Positions 16,543 through 25,478 are shown, counted from the first letter of the stretch. The stretch is 64,000 bases of DNA from Bacillota bacterium (GCA_023420935.1 JAEZUR010000120.1:1-64000); one strand, 5' to 3'. The notes: generated by a model not told the origin, from the letters alone. Program-made: numbers and translations.

Positions 16543-17268
16543 ATGATAAAAATAGAGCAGATTAGTAAATCATTTAAACAGACTCAAGTATTACGAGATA
16601 TATCCTTTGAAATAAAGAAAGGAGATTTTATTGCAGTCATGGGGCCATCGGGTTCTGGCAAATCAACACTTCTCTATAGTGTGAGTGGAATGGATGGAAT
16701 TAATAAAGGCAGGGTTGTATTTGAAGGTACGAATATCTCTAGCATGTCAGAAGAAAAATTATCTAAATTCCGTTTGAGTAAAATGGGATTCGTATTCCAG
16801 AATGCACAGATGTTAAAGAATTTATCTATCTTTGATAACATAACACTACCCGGTCTGGTTGCTCAAACAGAATCATCAGAGCAGATAAGAAAAAGAGCTA
16901 TGGATCTGATGAAACACATGGAGATTACAGAAATTAAAGATCGAGATATTAGAGAAGTATCTGGTGGACAGTTACAACGAGCTTCTATCTGCCGTGCCAT
17001 GATTAATCGACCAGAAATCTTGTTTCTAGATGAGCCAACAGGGGCTTTAAATTCGGAGGCTACCAATCAAGTACTATCAATCTTAGAAGATTTAAATAGT
17101 GATGGAATGACCATAATGACAGTAACCCATGACCCTCGCGTGGCTGCTAGAGCGAAGAAGGTTCTCTATATTCGAGACGGGCGGATTGCGGCTTGTAAGG
17201 AGTTTAAGAAAGGCGCAGATAAGGAACAGGAGTTGGAGGAATGGTTGTTGAATGAAAGTTGCCAGTGA
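16543..17268 (+). CDS. ABC transporter ATP-binding protein, LolD/MacB type
   Basis: A 241-residue ATPase with Walker A GPSGSGKSTLLY, Q-loop FVFQNAQML, signature VSGGQLQRASICRAM, Walker B ILFLDEPTGAL and switch His in TVTHDPR. ATG at 16543 follows AAGGAG, 11 bases after the permease stop, so the two form a complete exporter. By family it powers mechanotransmission-type export or removal of hydrophobic toxins from the membrane rather than import. Confidence 0.93.
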   Translation: MIKIEQISKSFKQTQVLRDISFEIKKGDFIAVMGPSGSGKSTLLYSVSGMDGINKGRVVFEGTNISSMSEEKLSKFRLSKMGFVFQNAQMLKNLSIFDNITLPGLVAQTESSEQIRKRAMDLMKHMEITEIKDRDIREVSGGQLQRASICRAMINRPEILFLDEPTGALNSEATNQVLSILEDLNSDGMTIMTVTHDPRVAARAKKVLYIRDGRIAACKEFKKGADKEQELEEWLLNESCQ

Positions 17269-17423
17269 TTGACATAGATGATATAATGAGAAAAATTGTA
17301 AAAAAGTAGAATGGGAAGTGTCGTTGAGAAATTGCAAGATATTAATTGTATTTGTCTGCAGGTTTTAAATTCCAGATTAGAAACATAAAATATAAAAATC
17401 TATAAATGGAAAGAAGGCTAGCT

Positions 17424-18293
17424 ATGGATGATTTTAATGTAGTAAAATCTTTAATCGGTGAAGATGTAATGGAAGAAGAACTAAAGTATGTAGATTGTTA
17501 TGTGCATAATAAAGTGGGACTGTTTATACCTAGTGTAGGTGCATGTCAGTATGCGCAAAGACCTCTTCATACACATCCTTCCTACATGTTTATTATTGCA
17601 TTTGCGTTTGATGGTGTTACCTTAAAACCAAGTATTCGCATCAAGGAAAACCATTATTTCGCAACAGCATTATCACCCGATATTCCTCACAATGATCTGG
17701 ACGAATTGGAGAACCATTATTACTGCATTTTAATTGAAAAAGAATATTTTGAAGAACAGTACAAAATGTATTCCGAGGAAAAGCCTGATTTTCAATGGAA
17801 GGAATTTGCAATCTGTCATGATATTTTAAAAACCTTAAATACATTTGCATTTGAATATAGCAAGAAAATGCAGAATGCAGATGTTACATTGTCGGCACAG
17901 ACAACGATTATTACCCACTGGTTGATTCGAAGTATATTAGGGGAAAATTATGATATGCGGGCAATCTCTTCTAATTATGCAGTGGCGCGTGCAGAGCATT
18001 ATATTGAACAACATTTTAATGAAGTGGTTACCGTTCGGCAATTGGCAGAGTTGGGCAATATGTCCGTTTCCAGCTTTAATCGTCTGTTTAAGAAAGAAAC
18101 CAATTTGACGCCCATCGAATATTTAATAGAAATAAGAATTGAGAAATCGAAAAAATTACTTCGAAGAAAAGAAATCCCTGTTACCGAGGTGGCAATGCGT
18201 TGTGGTTTTGGAAGTAGTTCACATTTTGCATCCAGCTTTAGTAGGATTTATAATATCACTCCATCGGAATATCGAAGTTCTTATTGTAACTAA
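17424..18293 (+). CDS. AraC-family transcription regulator
   Basis: A 289-residue protein. The ATG at 17424 has GAAAGAAGG at proper distance; an in-frame ATG at 17406 does not. The N-terminal part carries a cupin-like sensor with RPLHTHPSYMFIIAF near residue 50, and the last 100 residues form the double HTH: VRQLAELGNMSVSSFNRLFKK and VAMRCGFGSSSHFASSFSR followed by TPSEYR. It probably controls the adjacent flavin/pyridoxamine oxidase-like gene; no target site was identified. Confidence 0.86.
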   Translation: MDDFNVVKSLIGEDVMEEELKYVDCYVHNKVGLFIPSVGACQYAQRPLHTHPSYMFIIAFAFDGVTLKPSIRIKENHYFATALSPDIPHNDLDELENHYYCILIEKEYFEEQYKMYSEEKPDFQWKEFAICHDILKTLNTFAFEYSKKMQNADVTLSAQTTIITHWLIRSILGENYDMRAISSNYAVARAEHYIEQHFNEVVTVRQLAELGNMSVSSFNRLFKKETNLTPIEYLIEIRIEKSKKLLRRKEIPVTEVAMRCGFGSSSHFASSFSRIYNITPSEYRSSYCN

Positions 18294-18403
18294 GTAAATT
18301 ATGTGAAATGGTTGTTTTTTGATAGTTTTTGCTTGGATTTTGAAAGTGTACGTACTTGTTTTCCACTATAATAGTAACATCATTTTCAAAGGAGGATACA
18401 TAT

Positions 18404-18820
18404 ATGATGAAAGAAGAAATGTTTCAATTAATGAATGCCAATCCAGTGTTTCATTTAGCAACCATGGATGGTGACCAACCTAGAGTAAGAGGAATGTTAT
18501 TGTTTCGAGCTGATGAAGATGGAATCATTTTTCACACAGCATCCACAAAGGATGTATTTACGCAGATTAGTAAGAATCCAAAGGCAGAATTATGTTTTCA
18601 AGGACAGGGAAGCCAAATCAGAGTAGCAGGAACGTTAGAGCTAGTGAAGGATGAGAAACTAAAAGAGGAAATATATAGTCATCCGTCTAGAGCATTTTTG
18701 CAAGCTTGGAAAGAAAATGGGATTGATGGGTTGTTGCAGATTTTTAGATTAAAAAATGGTACTGCTGTGGAATGGACTATGGCTACTAATTTTGAACCAA
18801 AAGATCCAGTACAATTGTAG
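18404..18820 (+). CDS. Pyridoxamine 5'-phosphate oxidase-like protein
   Basis: A 138-residue split-barrel flavin-binding protein. The start is set by GGAGG at 18391-18395, eight bases before ATG 18404. Features are NPVFHLATMDGDQPRVRGM, IIFHTASTKDVFTQI and CFQGQGSQIRVAGT, the usual order of the FMN-binding fold of general stress/FMN-binding proteins. Such proteins reduce or bind F420, FMN or haem; the specific reaction is not evident. It follows the AraC regulator and ends at its own terminator. Confidence 0.82.
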   Translation: MMKEEMFQLMNANPVFHLATMDGDQPRVRGMLLFRADEDGIIFHTASTKDVFTQISKNPKAELCFQGQGSQIRVAGTLELVKDEKLKEEIYSHPSRAFLQAWKENGIDGLLQIFRLKNGTAVEWTMATNFEPKDPVQL

Positions 18821-18830
18821 CAATCATGTA

Positions 18831-18853
18831 GGGAGCAAGAGCTCCCTTTTTTT
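18831..18853 (+). terminator. Terminator after the oxidase-like gene
   Basis: GGGAGC-AAGA-GCTCCC hairpin followed by TTTTTTT. Confidence 0.93.
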
Positions 18854-18940
18854 CGTTCTCAAAATAATAAAACGTAGGTCCTAAAGCAACTGTTTTAGTA
18901 AAATAATTAGCATTTTTTATGCATTCCCAGTTATAAATTC

Positions 18941-18969
18941 TTGACAAGGAAACCACAATTGTCTATAAT
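18941..18969 (+). promoter_or_regulatory. Strong promoter of the amino acid ABC operon
   Basis: Consensus TTGACA (18941-18946), 17-base spacer, TATAAT (18964-18969). Confidence 0.9.
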
Positions 18970-18984
18970 ATGGTCAGAAGATTT

Positions 18985-19039
18985 GAGCAAAGGGCATAGG
19001 TGTTGATTATTACATACTGTCATGTCTTGGGCTCATTTT
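18985..19039 (+). promoter_or_regulatory. Leader hairpin with T tract, possible attenuator
   Basis: In the transcript leader, GAGC...AGGGCAT pairs imperfectly with ATGTCTTGGGCTC (end 19034) and is followed by ATTTTTATTT. It may partly terminate transcription before the binding-protein gene; the trigger is unknown. Confidence 0.4.
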
Positions 19040-19069
19040 TATTTAGAAGATGAATAAAGGAGATATAAT

Positions 19070-19912
19070 ATGAAAAAGACATTAGCATTATTATTAGTTA
19101 CTGCTTTAACAGCAGCTATGTTTGTTGGATGTGGAACAAAGAATGAAACTGGTAATGCACCAGCAACAGAAGATGTAGCAACAACAGAAGATGTAGCAAC
19201 AACAGATGACGCAGCAGCAACAAGCGATGCAGGTGATAAAACATGGGTTATCGCAACAGATACTGTATTCAAACCATTTGAGTACACTAATGAGAAGAAT
19301 GAATTTGTAGGTATTGACGTTGATATTCTTGCAGCAGTAGCAGAAGATCAAGGATTTAAATATGAATTACAGAGCCTTGGATGGGATGCGGCAGTTGCAG
19401 CAGTTCAGTCAGGTCAAGCAGATGGTATTATTGCTGGAGCTACAATCAAACAGGAACGTATCGATTCAGGTTGGATTTTCTCAGAAGGTTACTACGATGC
19501 AACTCAGACTTTTGTAGTTGCTGAAGGAAGCGATATTAAAGCGTTAGCAGATTTAAAAGGCAAAAATGTTGCAGTGAAAAATGGTACAGCAGGTGCTGAC
19601 TTTGCAAACAGCTTAAAAGATGAATACGGATTTACAGTAACTACATTTGAAGATTCACCTACTATGTATCAAGATGTTATTCTTGGAAATAGTGCTGCAT
19701 GTGTAGAAGATACTCCAATTATGGCAGCTTCTATTAAAGAAGGCGGTCTTGCTCTTCAGATTCCAGCAGGTATGGAAAGTGAAGGAGCTCCATATGGTTT
19801 TGCTATCATGGATAAAGCTGATCAAGAACTTCTTGATATGTTCAATAAAGGACTGGCTAACATTAAAGCAAGCGGAAAATATGATGAAATCCTTAATAAA
19901 TATTTAAAATAA
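19070..19912 (+). CDS. Polar amino acid ABC transporter substrate-binding lipoprotein
   Basis: A 280-residue family 3 solute-binding protein. Residues 1-22 form a lipoprotein signal (LLLVTALTAAMFVGCG, lipobox cysteine in VGCG), then a Thr/Asp/Ala-rich spacer with a repeated TTEDVA unit, then the bilobed domain starting WVIATDTVFKPFEYTN. FVGIDVDILAAVAEDQG and the second-lobe GKNVAVKNGTAGADFA are typical. Anchored outside the membrane, it would deliver an amino acid such as glutamine or a related compound to the permease and ATPase genes downstream. ATG follows AAAGGAG. The 144-base gap to the permease holds a hairpin that may lower expression of the membrane parts. Confidence 0.93.
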   Translation: MKKTLALLLVTALTAAMFVGCGTKNETGNAPATEDVATTEDVATTDDAAATSDAGDKTWVIATDTVFKPFEYTNEKNEFVGIDVDILAAVAEDQGFKYELQSLGWDAAVAAVQSGQADGIIAGATIKQERIDSGWIFSEGYYDATQTFVVAEGSDIKALADLKGKNVAVKNGTAGADFANSLKDEYGFTVTTFEDSPTMYQDVILGNSAACVEDTPIMAASIKEGGLALQIPAGMESEGAPYGFAIMDKADQELLDMFNKGLANIKASGKYDEILNKYLK

Positions 19913-19971
19913 TATCAAAAGGTAATTAGTGCGATAGATTTTTAAATAAACTGGATTAATCTTAAGTGCGG

Positions 19972-20006
19972 ACGTGGGAGACCTGTTTTGGGTAGCTCAC
20001 GTTCTT
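19972..20006 (+). other. Intercistronic stem-loop
   Basis: GGACGTGGGAGACC faces GGGTAGCTCACGTTC, giving a nested hairpin between the binding-protein and permease genes. There is no T run, so RNA stabilisation or processing is more likely than termination. Confidence 0.45.
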
Positions 20007-20056
20007 GCTGTTATTCTGTAATGATAATCGAAATAATAGATGAGGAGAAGGAATCG

Positions 20057-20725
20057 ATGATCAAGATTATTGAAACATATGGTTCAATGCTACTTGGAGC
20101 ATTGGGCAAGACATTACTACTTACATTGTTATCACTGTTTTTCGCTATGATTCTTGGTATGATTTTTGCATTGATGAATGTAGGCAAAAAACGTTTTTTC
20201 AATTTGGTAGGTACCGTTTATGTTGATGCAGTACGTGGCGTACCACTGATTGTTCTAGCATATTTTATTTATTTTGGTTTACCAGCTGGAATTAAAATGT
20301 TAGGTGTGGAGGAATTTAGATTGTCTGCACTTCAAGCCGGTACCATTGCGCTTGCTATGAATTGTGGTGCTTATATGGCTGAAATTATTCGTGCAGGTAT
20401 TGAAAGTGTTGATAGAGGACAGATGGAAGCAAGTAGAAGTCTTGGTTTAACTTATGGAAAAAGTATGCGATTAGTGGTATTACCACAGGCGATTCGTACT
20501 ATGATTCCATCTATTATTAACCAATTTATTATAACATTAAAAGATACTTCCATCCTTTCTGTTATCGGTTTCCCAGAACTAACGAATATGGGTAAAACCA
20601 TTAGTGGTAATACATTTAAGAGTTTGGAAACTTGGGCGATTGTTGGTGTAATGTATATGGTTGTTATCATTACTCTCAGTAAGATTGCTAAAAAAGTGGA
20701 AAGGAGAGTAAACCGTGGAAGATAG
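20057..20725 (+). CDS. Amino acid ABC transporter permease
   Basis: A 222-residue HisM/GlnP-type permease with about five membrane helices. The EAA loop EASRSLGLTYGKSMRLVVLP that contacts the ATPase is clear. ATG 20057 is preceded by GAGGAGAAGG; the longer frame from 19988 is not supported. It overlaps the ATPase start by 11 bases, so the two are translationally coupled. It most likely works as a homodimer with the lipoprotein upstream. Confidence 0.93.
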   Translation: MIKIIETYGSMLLGALGKTLLLTLLSLFFAMILGMIFALMNVGKKRFFNLVGTVYVDAVRGVPLIVLAYFIYFGLPAGIKMLGVEEFRLSALQAGTIALAMNCGAYMAEIIRAGIESVDRGQMEASRSLGLTYGKSMRLVVLPQAIRTMIPSIINQFIITLKDTSILSVIGFPELTNMGKTISGNTFKSLETWAIVGVMYMVVIITLSKIAKKVERRVNRGR

Positions 20726-21455
20726 AAAAAACATCATAAGTGTTTCGAATTTAAAGAAAGACTTCGGTAAGTTAGAAGTCTTAAAAGATATGAGTATCGA
20801 TATTGCAGAAGGTGAAGTGGTTGTATTATTAGGACCATCTGGAAGCGGTAAATCAACTTTCCTTCGTTGTTTAAATCAACTAGAAGTTGCAACCGGTGGC
20901 ACAATACTAATTGATGGACAGGATGTAACAGATAAGCATACTGATATTAACAAGGTGCGTGAAAACATCGGTATGGTATTCCAGCATTTTAACCTTTTCC
21001 CACATAAAACTGTATTAGAAAATATTATGCTAGTTCCAGTAGAATTAAAGAAAATGACGAAAAGTGAAGCCAAAGATAAAGGGATGCAACTATTAAGACG
21101 TGTAGGTATGGAAACCAAAGCAGATGCTTACCCATCTCAGTTATCTGGTGGACAGAAACAACGTGTAGCTATTGCAAGAGCCCTTGCAATGAATCCAGAT
21201 ATTATGCTATTTGATGAACCGACTTCAGCCTTAGATCCAGAGATGGTAGGAGAAGTTCTTAATGTTATGCAGGAATTAGTTGCAGATGGTATGACTATGG
21301 TGGTAGTAACCCATGAAATCGGTTTTGCAAAAGAAGTGGCAGACAGAATTGTTTTTATGGATGCTGGATATATTGTAGAACAAGGATCTCCGTTGGAAGT
21401 AATTAATAATCCAAAAGAGCCTAGAACCATTGATTTCTTAAATAAAGTTTTATAA
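20715..21455 (+). CDS. Amino acid ABC transporter ATP-binding protein, GlnQ type
   Basis: A 246-residue ATPase starting with GTG at 20715 behind AAGGAG. Walker A GPSGSGKSTFLR, Q-loop MVFQHFNLFP, signature LSGGQKQRVAIARAL, Walker B IMLFDEPTSALDPE and VVTHEIGFAKEV match the polar amino acid subfamily. It completes the importer with the two preceding genes. Confidence 0.95.
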   Translation: MEDRKNIISVSNLKKDFGKLEVLKDMSIDIAEGEVVVLLGPSGSGKSTFLRCLNQLEVATGGTILIDGQDVTDKHTDINKVRENIGMVFQHFNLFPHKTVLENIMLVPVELKKMTKSEAKDKGMQLLRRVGMETKADAYPSQLSGGQKQRVAIARALAMNPDIMLFDEPTSALDPEMVGEVLNVMQELVADGMTMVVVTHEIGFAKEVADRIVFMDAGYIVEQGSPLEVINNPKEPRTIDFLNKVL

Positions 21456-21475
21456 TCTATTTGGAGGAAAATCCT

Positions 21476-22060
21476 ATGAAAAAGATTATTACAATTAGTC
21501 GGGAATTTGGTGCCGGCGGTGGAGAAATTGGAAGAATCGTTGCGGAAAATTTGAAATACGAATTTTATGATAAAGAGATTATTTTAGAAGCAGCTAGAGA
21601 ATCTAATGTAGATATTAATAGTATGCTAAAATGGGATGAGAAAGTTCCAATGAACTTTGGATTTGCCCAGAGCCTTTTTGATTTTTATAACAAACCATTA
21701 AGTGAAAAACTGTTCCAGATTCAACAACAAGTAATAAAAGAAGTTGGCGAACACGGAAACTGTGTTATAGTTGGGCGAAATGCCAATACTATCTTAAAGG
21801 AATTTGATAATGGGTTACATGTATTTGTGTACGCAGATCAAAATTGGCGATTAGAGCGAATGAAGGGTAAAGTCACAGGGGAAGCTGCTAATAGACTGAA
21901 CGAAGAAATACGTTCTATTGATAAGACACGTAAAAAATATTGTTCTTATTACACCAATACAGAATTTGGTGTAGCAGATTATTACGATATATGCTTAAAT
22001 ACCTCTACACTTGGAATTGAAACTTGTGCAGATATTATCTGTAATTTGGCAAGGAAGTAA
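21476..22060 (+). CDS. Cytidylate kinase-like protein
   Basis: A 194-residue P-loop protein. ATG 21476 lies nine bases after GGAGG; a TTG at 21461 overlaps that ribosome site and is rejected. The start KKIITISREFGAGGGEIGR is the nucleotide-binding loop of the cytidylate-kinase-like family common in Clostridia, with LDLR-type lid replaced by LERMKGKVTGEAANRLNEEI and the DKTRKKYC run. It may phosphorylate a nucleoside monophosphate but is distinct from housekeeping Cmk. It is 20 bases after the ABC ATPase and probably co-transcribed. Confidence 0.83.
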   Translation: MKKIITISREFGAGGGEIGRIVAENLKYEFYDKEIILEAARESNVDINSMLKWDEKVPMNFGFAQSLFDFYNKPLSEKLFQIQQQVIKEVGEHGNCVIVGRNANTILKEFDNGLHVFVYADQNWRLERMKGKVTGEAANRLNEEIRSIDKTRKKYCSYYTNTEFGVADYYDICLNTSTLGIETCADIICNLARK

Positions 22061-22074
22061 AAGTTCTATGTTAA

Positions 22075-22128
22075 GTGTTGGTAAGAGTTGATAATAACTC
22101 GTACCAACACAGACTTAGGGCTTTTTTT
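22075..22128 (+). terminator. Terminator-like hairpin after the kinase-like gene
   Basis: GTGTTGGTAAGAGTT pairs with AACTCGTACCAACAC (22096-22110); a run of seven T (22122-22128) follows eleven bases later. Confidence 0.72.
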
Positions 22129-22171
22129 AGTTCAATCAGAAAGAAAACCTAGCGTAATTATAAAGAATGAA

Positions 22172-22200
22172 TTGACATATTCTAAGACGAGAAGTATAAT
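22172..22200 (+). promoter_or_regulatory. Promoter of argC
   Basis: Consensus TTGACA (22172-22177), 17-base spacer, TATAAT (22195-22200). Confidence 0.88.
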
Positions 22201-22211
22201 TATTGAATTAA

Positions 22212-22229
22212 AATGTATAAATATACACA
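22212..22229. promoter_or_regulatory. ARG box (ArgR operator) at the argC start region
   Basis: TGTATAAATATACA (22214-22227) is a perfect palindrome fitting the general ARG-box pattern TGNATWWWWATNCA. It lies just downstream of the predicted transcription start, a repressing position, so arginine-bound ArgR would block argC. Confidence 0.75.
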
Positions 22230-22293
22230 TGCACAGCATGTCCATATACAAATTGTTAATTATATAATTTATATGAAAAGGTAGGTATCTTTT

Positions 22294-23247
22294 ATGAAAA
22301 AGAAAATATTTGTAGACGGTCAAACTGGAACAACAGGATTGAAAATACATGAACGCTTAGGTATGTATTCAGAACTTGAGATGATTACAATAGATTATGA
22401 AAAAAGACGTGATCCAAATGAAAGAGCAAGGTTATTAAATGAGGCAGATATCGTATTCTTATGTTTGCCAGATGATGCAGCAAGAGAAGCAGTAAGTTTA
22501 ATTGTAAATCCAGATACTAAAGTCATTGATGCTAGTACTGCACATAGAGCAAATCTTAACTGGGCATATGGGTTACCAGAATTATCGAATGAGCATCGAG
22601 AAGAAATCCGAATCAGCAAGAGAGTAAGTAACCCTGGATGTTATGCAACTGCATTTGTATTGTCTGTATATCCTTTGATACATCATAAAGTAATGCAAAA
22701 GGATTATCCTGTAAGTTGCCAAGGTATCACTGGTTATAGCGGTGGCGGCAAAGTGTTGATTGATAAGTATGAACAAAATAATGGAAATAATAATTATACA
22801 AAAGCTCCAAGACCATATAGCCTCACTCTTAATCACAAACATTTGCCAGAGATGACCTTGCGCACAGGTTTGGAAGAAAGTCCTATATTTGTTCCGGTTG
22901 TCTGTGATTATTATGAGGGTATGGTTACCTCAATACCGATTCATAACAAATTACTCTCCAAACCAATGGAAGCAAAAGCAATTCATGAATTATTATGCGA
23001 ACATTACCAGAAACAAAAATTTGTGAAGGTGATGCCATATGCGGATGATAGTTACCTTTTTGACGGGGGACTGGATATTATGGCATGTAATGATACAAAC
23101 AAGGCAGAAATCTTTGTATTTGGAAATGAAGCCAAGGGTACGACTTTAATTATGACAAGACTGGATAATCTGGGAAAGGGCGCTTCGGGTGCAGCGATTC
23201 AAAATATGAATATCATGCTAGGCTTGGATGAAGATTTACATTTATAA
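22294..23247 (+). CDS. argC: N-acetyl-gamma-glutamyl-phosphate reductase, short type
   Basis: A 317-residue enzyme of arginine biosynthesis reducing N-acetylglutamyl phosphate to the semialdehyde with NADPH. It starts KKKIFVDGQTGTTGLKIHERL, a Rossmann loop of the type 2 group; the active-site cysteine lies in VSNPGCYATAFV and the C-terminal half has YSGGGKVLIDKYE and LNHKHLPEM. At about 310 residues it matches the short class rather than the 345-residue class. ATG follows AAAGGTAGG. No other arg gene adjoins it, although its control region carries an ARG box. Confidence 0.93.
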   Translation: MKKKIFVDGQTGTTGLKIHERLGMYSELEMITIDYEKRRDPNERARLLNEADIVFLCLPDDAAREAVSLIVNPDTKVIDASTAHRANLNWAYGLPELSNEHREEIRISKRVSNPGCYATAFVLSVYPLIHHKVMQKDYPVSCQGITGYSGGGKVLIDKYEQNNGNNNYTKAPRPYSLTLNHKHLPEMTLRTGLEESPIFVPVVCDYYEGMVTSIPIHNKLLSKPMEAKAIHELLCEHYQKQKFVKVMPYADDSYLFDGGLDIMACNDTNKAEIFVFGNEAKGTTLIMTRLDNLGKGASGAAIQNMNIMLGLDEDLHL

Positions 23248-23305
23248 TGTTCAGGGAGACAAACGTTGTGGAAAATATACCAAAACAATTCAATATAATA
23301 ACACA

Positions 23306-23335
23306 TTGACAAACCTTATAATTATATTATATAAT
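23306..23335 (+). promoter_or_regulatory. Promoter of the aspS T-box transcript
   Basis: TTGACA (23306-23311), 18-base spacer, TATAAT (23330-23335). Confidence 0.8.
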
Positions 23336-23341
23336 TTTCAC

Positions 23342-23660
23342 AATGGCTATGACGAAGAGAAGTAACGCAACTTATCGTTTCCAGTGAGTGGAGGACAGTG
23401 AGAACTCCATAAAATGAATTTGCGCGAATAACACTTTATCAGCTGCAATCTGAACATTAGAGTTTATCAGAATCGATACAGTATGTAACTGTATATATGT
23501 ATAGACAACGCTAATCAGTAGGTGCGCCGTTCGCTGCGCGATAAGCAGATCGGTTATTTATAACCGTTGAGAGACTGTTAGTCAGTAAATCAGGTGGTAC
23601 CGCGGACATATCTGTTCGTCCTGAACGTTTTCGTTTAGGATGGGCAGTTTTTTATTTTAT
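23342..23660 (+). promoter_or_regulatory. T-box riboswitch upstream of aspS
   Basis: The conserved T-box AGGTGGTACCGCGG is at 23592-23605, followed by a terminator (stem 23612-23647, then TTTTTTATTTT). Stem I is visible: AGTA at 23361-23364, CGCAA (23366-23370) pairing with TTGCG (23420-23424), and GAA-T-AAC-A at 23426-23433. By the usual layout, the specifier would be AAC (23430-23432), an Asn codon. Uncharged tRNA binding would stabilise the antiterminator and allow aspS expression. The base after TGG is T, which would suit an A discriminator base; this does not clearly fit tRNA-Asn, so the specifier reading is provisional. Confidence 0.88.
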
Positions 23661-23686
23661 ATTTCATAGTAACAAAGGAGATAGTT

Positions 23687-25435
23687 ATGAACACAGAAAA
23701 TATTTATCGCAATAGGACGTTGGACAACGTTAGTGAAGCTGATATAAGCCAGACACTTAAGATTGCAGGATGGGTCGAAAACATCCGTGATCATGGTGGC
23801 GTATCATTTATTGATTTAAGAGACATGTACGGAGTAATGCAGGTAGTTATGCGTGATACTGCTCTATTAGAAGGTATTAACAAAGAAGATTGTATCTCTA
23901 TCGAGGGTAAAATTGAACGTCGTGATGAAGAAACTTATAATTCTAAGATACCAACTGGTACTATTGAAATGGAAGCGCATGCAGTAGAAGTATTAGGAAA
24001 AGTATATAAACAACTTCCTTTCGAAGTAATGACATCCAAAGAGATTCGTGAAGATTTACGTTTAAAATACCGTTATCTTGACTTACGTAATAAGAAAGTA
24101 AAAGACAATATTGTCTTCCGTTCTGAAGTAATTAGCTTCTTAAGACAGAAGATGACAGAGATGGGATTCTTAGAGATTCAGACTCCTATTTTAAGTGCAT
24201 CTTCACCAGAAGGTGCAAGAGATTATATCGTACCTTCTCGTAAATTCAAAGGAAAGTTCTATGCACTTCCTCAGGCACCACAGCAGTATAAACAGCTTTT
24301 AATGGTGTCTGGTTTTGATAAGTATTTCCAGATTGCACCTTGTTTCCGTGATGAGGATGCTCGTGCTGACCGTTCTCCAGGAGAATTCTATCAGTTAGAC
24401 TTTGAAATGAGTTTTGCCACGCAGGAAGATGTATTCCGCACAGGAGAAGAAGTTCTTACAGCAGCATTTAAGAAATTTGCTCCAGAAGGATATGAAGTAA
24501 CAGAAGCTCCTTATCCTGTAATTAGCTACAAACAAGCTATGTTAGAATATGGTTCTGATAAACCGGATTTACGTAATCCTTTAAAAATTGTGGATGTGAC
24601 AGATTTCTTCCAGAGATGTACCTTTAAGCCTTTCCACGGTAAGACAGTTCGTGCTATTAAGGTTCATGCAGAAATGTCCAAAGGATTCCATGAAAAATTA
24701 TTAAAATTTGCTACATCTATTGGTATGGGTGGTCTTGGTTACCTTGAAGTAGACAATGATATGACTTACAAAGGACCAATTGATAAATTTATTCCAGACG
24801 ATATGAAGAAAGAGATTGCAGACATTGCAGGACTTGAAGCAGGAGATACTATTTTCTTTATTGCCGATAAAGAAGAACGTGCAGCTATCTATGCTGGACA
24901 GCTTCGTACCGAACTAGGTAACCGTCTTGACATTATTGAGAAGAACGCATACCGTTTCTGTTTCATTAATGACTTCCCAATGTTTGAATATGACAAGGAA
25001 GCGAAGCAGGTTATCTTTACGCATAACCCATTCTCTATGCCACAGGGTGGTTTAGAAGCGCTTAATACAAAAGATCCATTAGATATTCTTGCTTACCAGT
25101 ATGATATCGTATGTAACGGTATTGAGCTTTCCTCTGGCGCGGTAAGAAATCATAATCTTGACGTAATGGTAAAAGCATTTGAGATTGCTGGTTATACAGA
25201 AGAAGACCTACAAGAAAAATTCGGTGCTTTATACAATGCATTCCAATATGGTGCACCACCACACGCAGGTATGGCTCCTGGCGTTGACCGTATGATTATG
25301 TTACTAAGAAATGAAGAGAACATCCGTGAGATTATTCCATTCCCAATGAACGGTAATGCGCAGGATCTTATGTGTGGGGCTCCAAATGAAGTAACGGAGA
25401 TGCAGTTAAGAGAGGTTCATATCAAAATTAGATAA
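23687..25435 (+). CDS. aspS: Aspartyl-tRNA synthetase
   Basis: A 582-residue bacterial-type class IIb synthetase. It has the N-terminal OB fold (LKIAGWVENIRDHGGVSFID), motif 2 FRDEDARADRSPGEFYQLD, a bacterial GAD insertion in the middle and motif 3 GMAPGVDRMIMLL at the end. ATG follows AAAGGAG. It is controlled by the T-box leader upstream. If the leader senses tRNA-Asn as its AAC suggests, the enzyme could be non-discriminating and also make Asp-tRNA-Asn for amidation by GatCAB; this cannot be judged from the protein alone. Confidence 0.96.
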   Translation: MNTENIYRNRTLDNVSEADISQTLKIAGWVENIRDHGGVSFIDLRDMYGVMQVVMRDTALLEGINKEDCISIEGKIERRDEETYNSKIPTGTIEMEAHAVEVLGKVYKQLPFEVMTSKEIREDLRLKYRYLDLRNKKVKDNIVFRSEVISFLRQKMTEMGFLEIQTPILSASSPEGARDYIVPSRKFKGKFYALPQAPQQYKQLLMVSGFDKYFQIAPCFRDEDARADRSPGEFYQLDFEMSFATQEDVFRTGEEVLTAAFKKFAPEGYEVTEAPYPVISYKQAMLEYGSDKPDLRNPLKIVDVTDFFQRCTFKPFHGKTVRAIKVHAEMSKGFHEKLLKFATSIGMGGLGYLEVDNDMTYKGPIDKFIPDDMKKEIADIAGLEAGDTIFFIADKEERAAIYAGQLRTELGNRLDIIEKNAYRFCFINDFPMFEYDKEAKQVIFTHNPFSMPQGGLEALNTKDPLDILAYQYDIVCNGIELSSGAVRNHNLDVMVKAFEIAGYTEEDLQEKFGALYNAFQYGAPPHAGMAPGVDRMIMLLRNEENIREIIPFPMNGNAQDLMCGAPNEVTEMQLREVHIKIR

Positions 25436-25478
25436 TTACGGCTTATATTAAATTCAATAATTCAAAATGTATAATGAA

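Noticed and set aside
17270..17295. TTGACA followed by TATAAT after the ABC ATPase gene
   Set aside because: The two boxes are only seven bases apart, so they cannot form one promoter.
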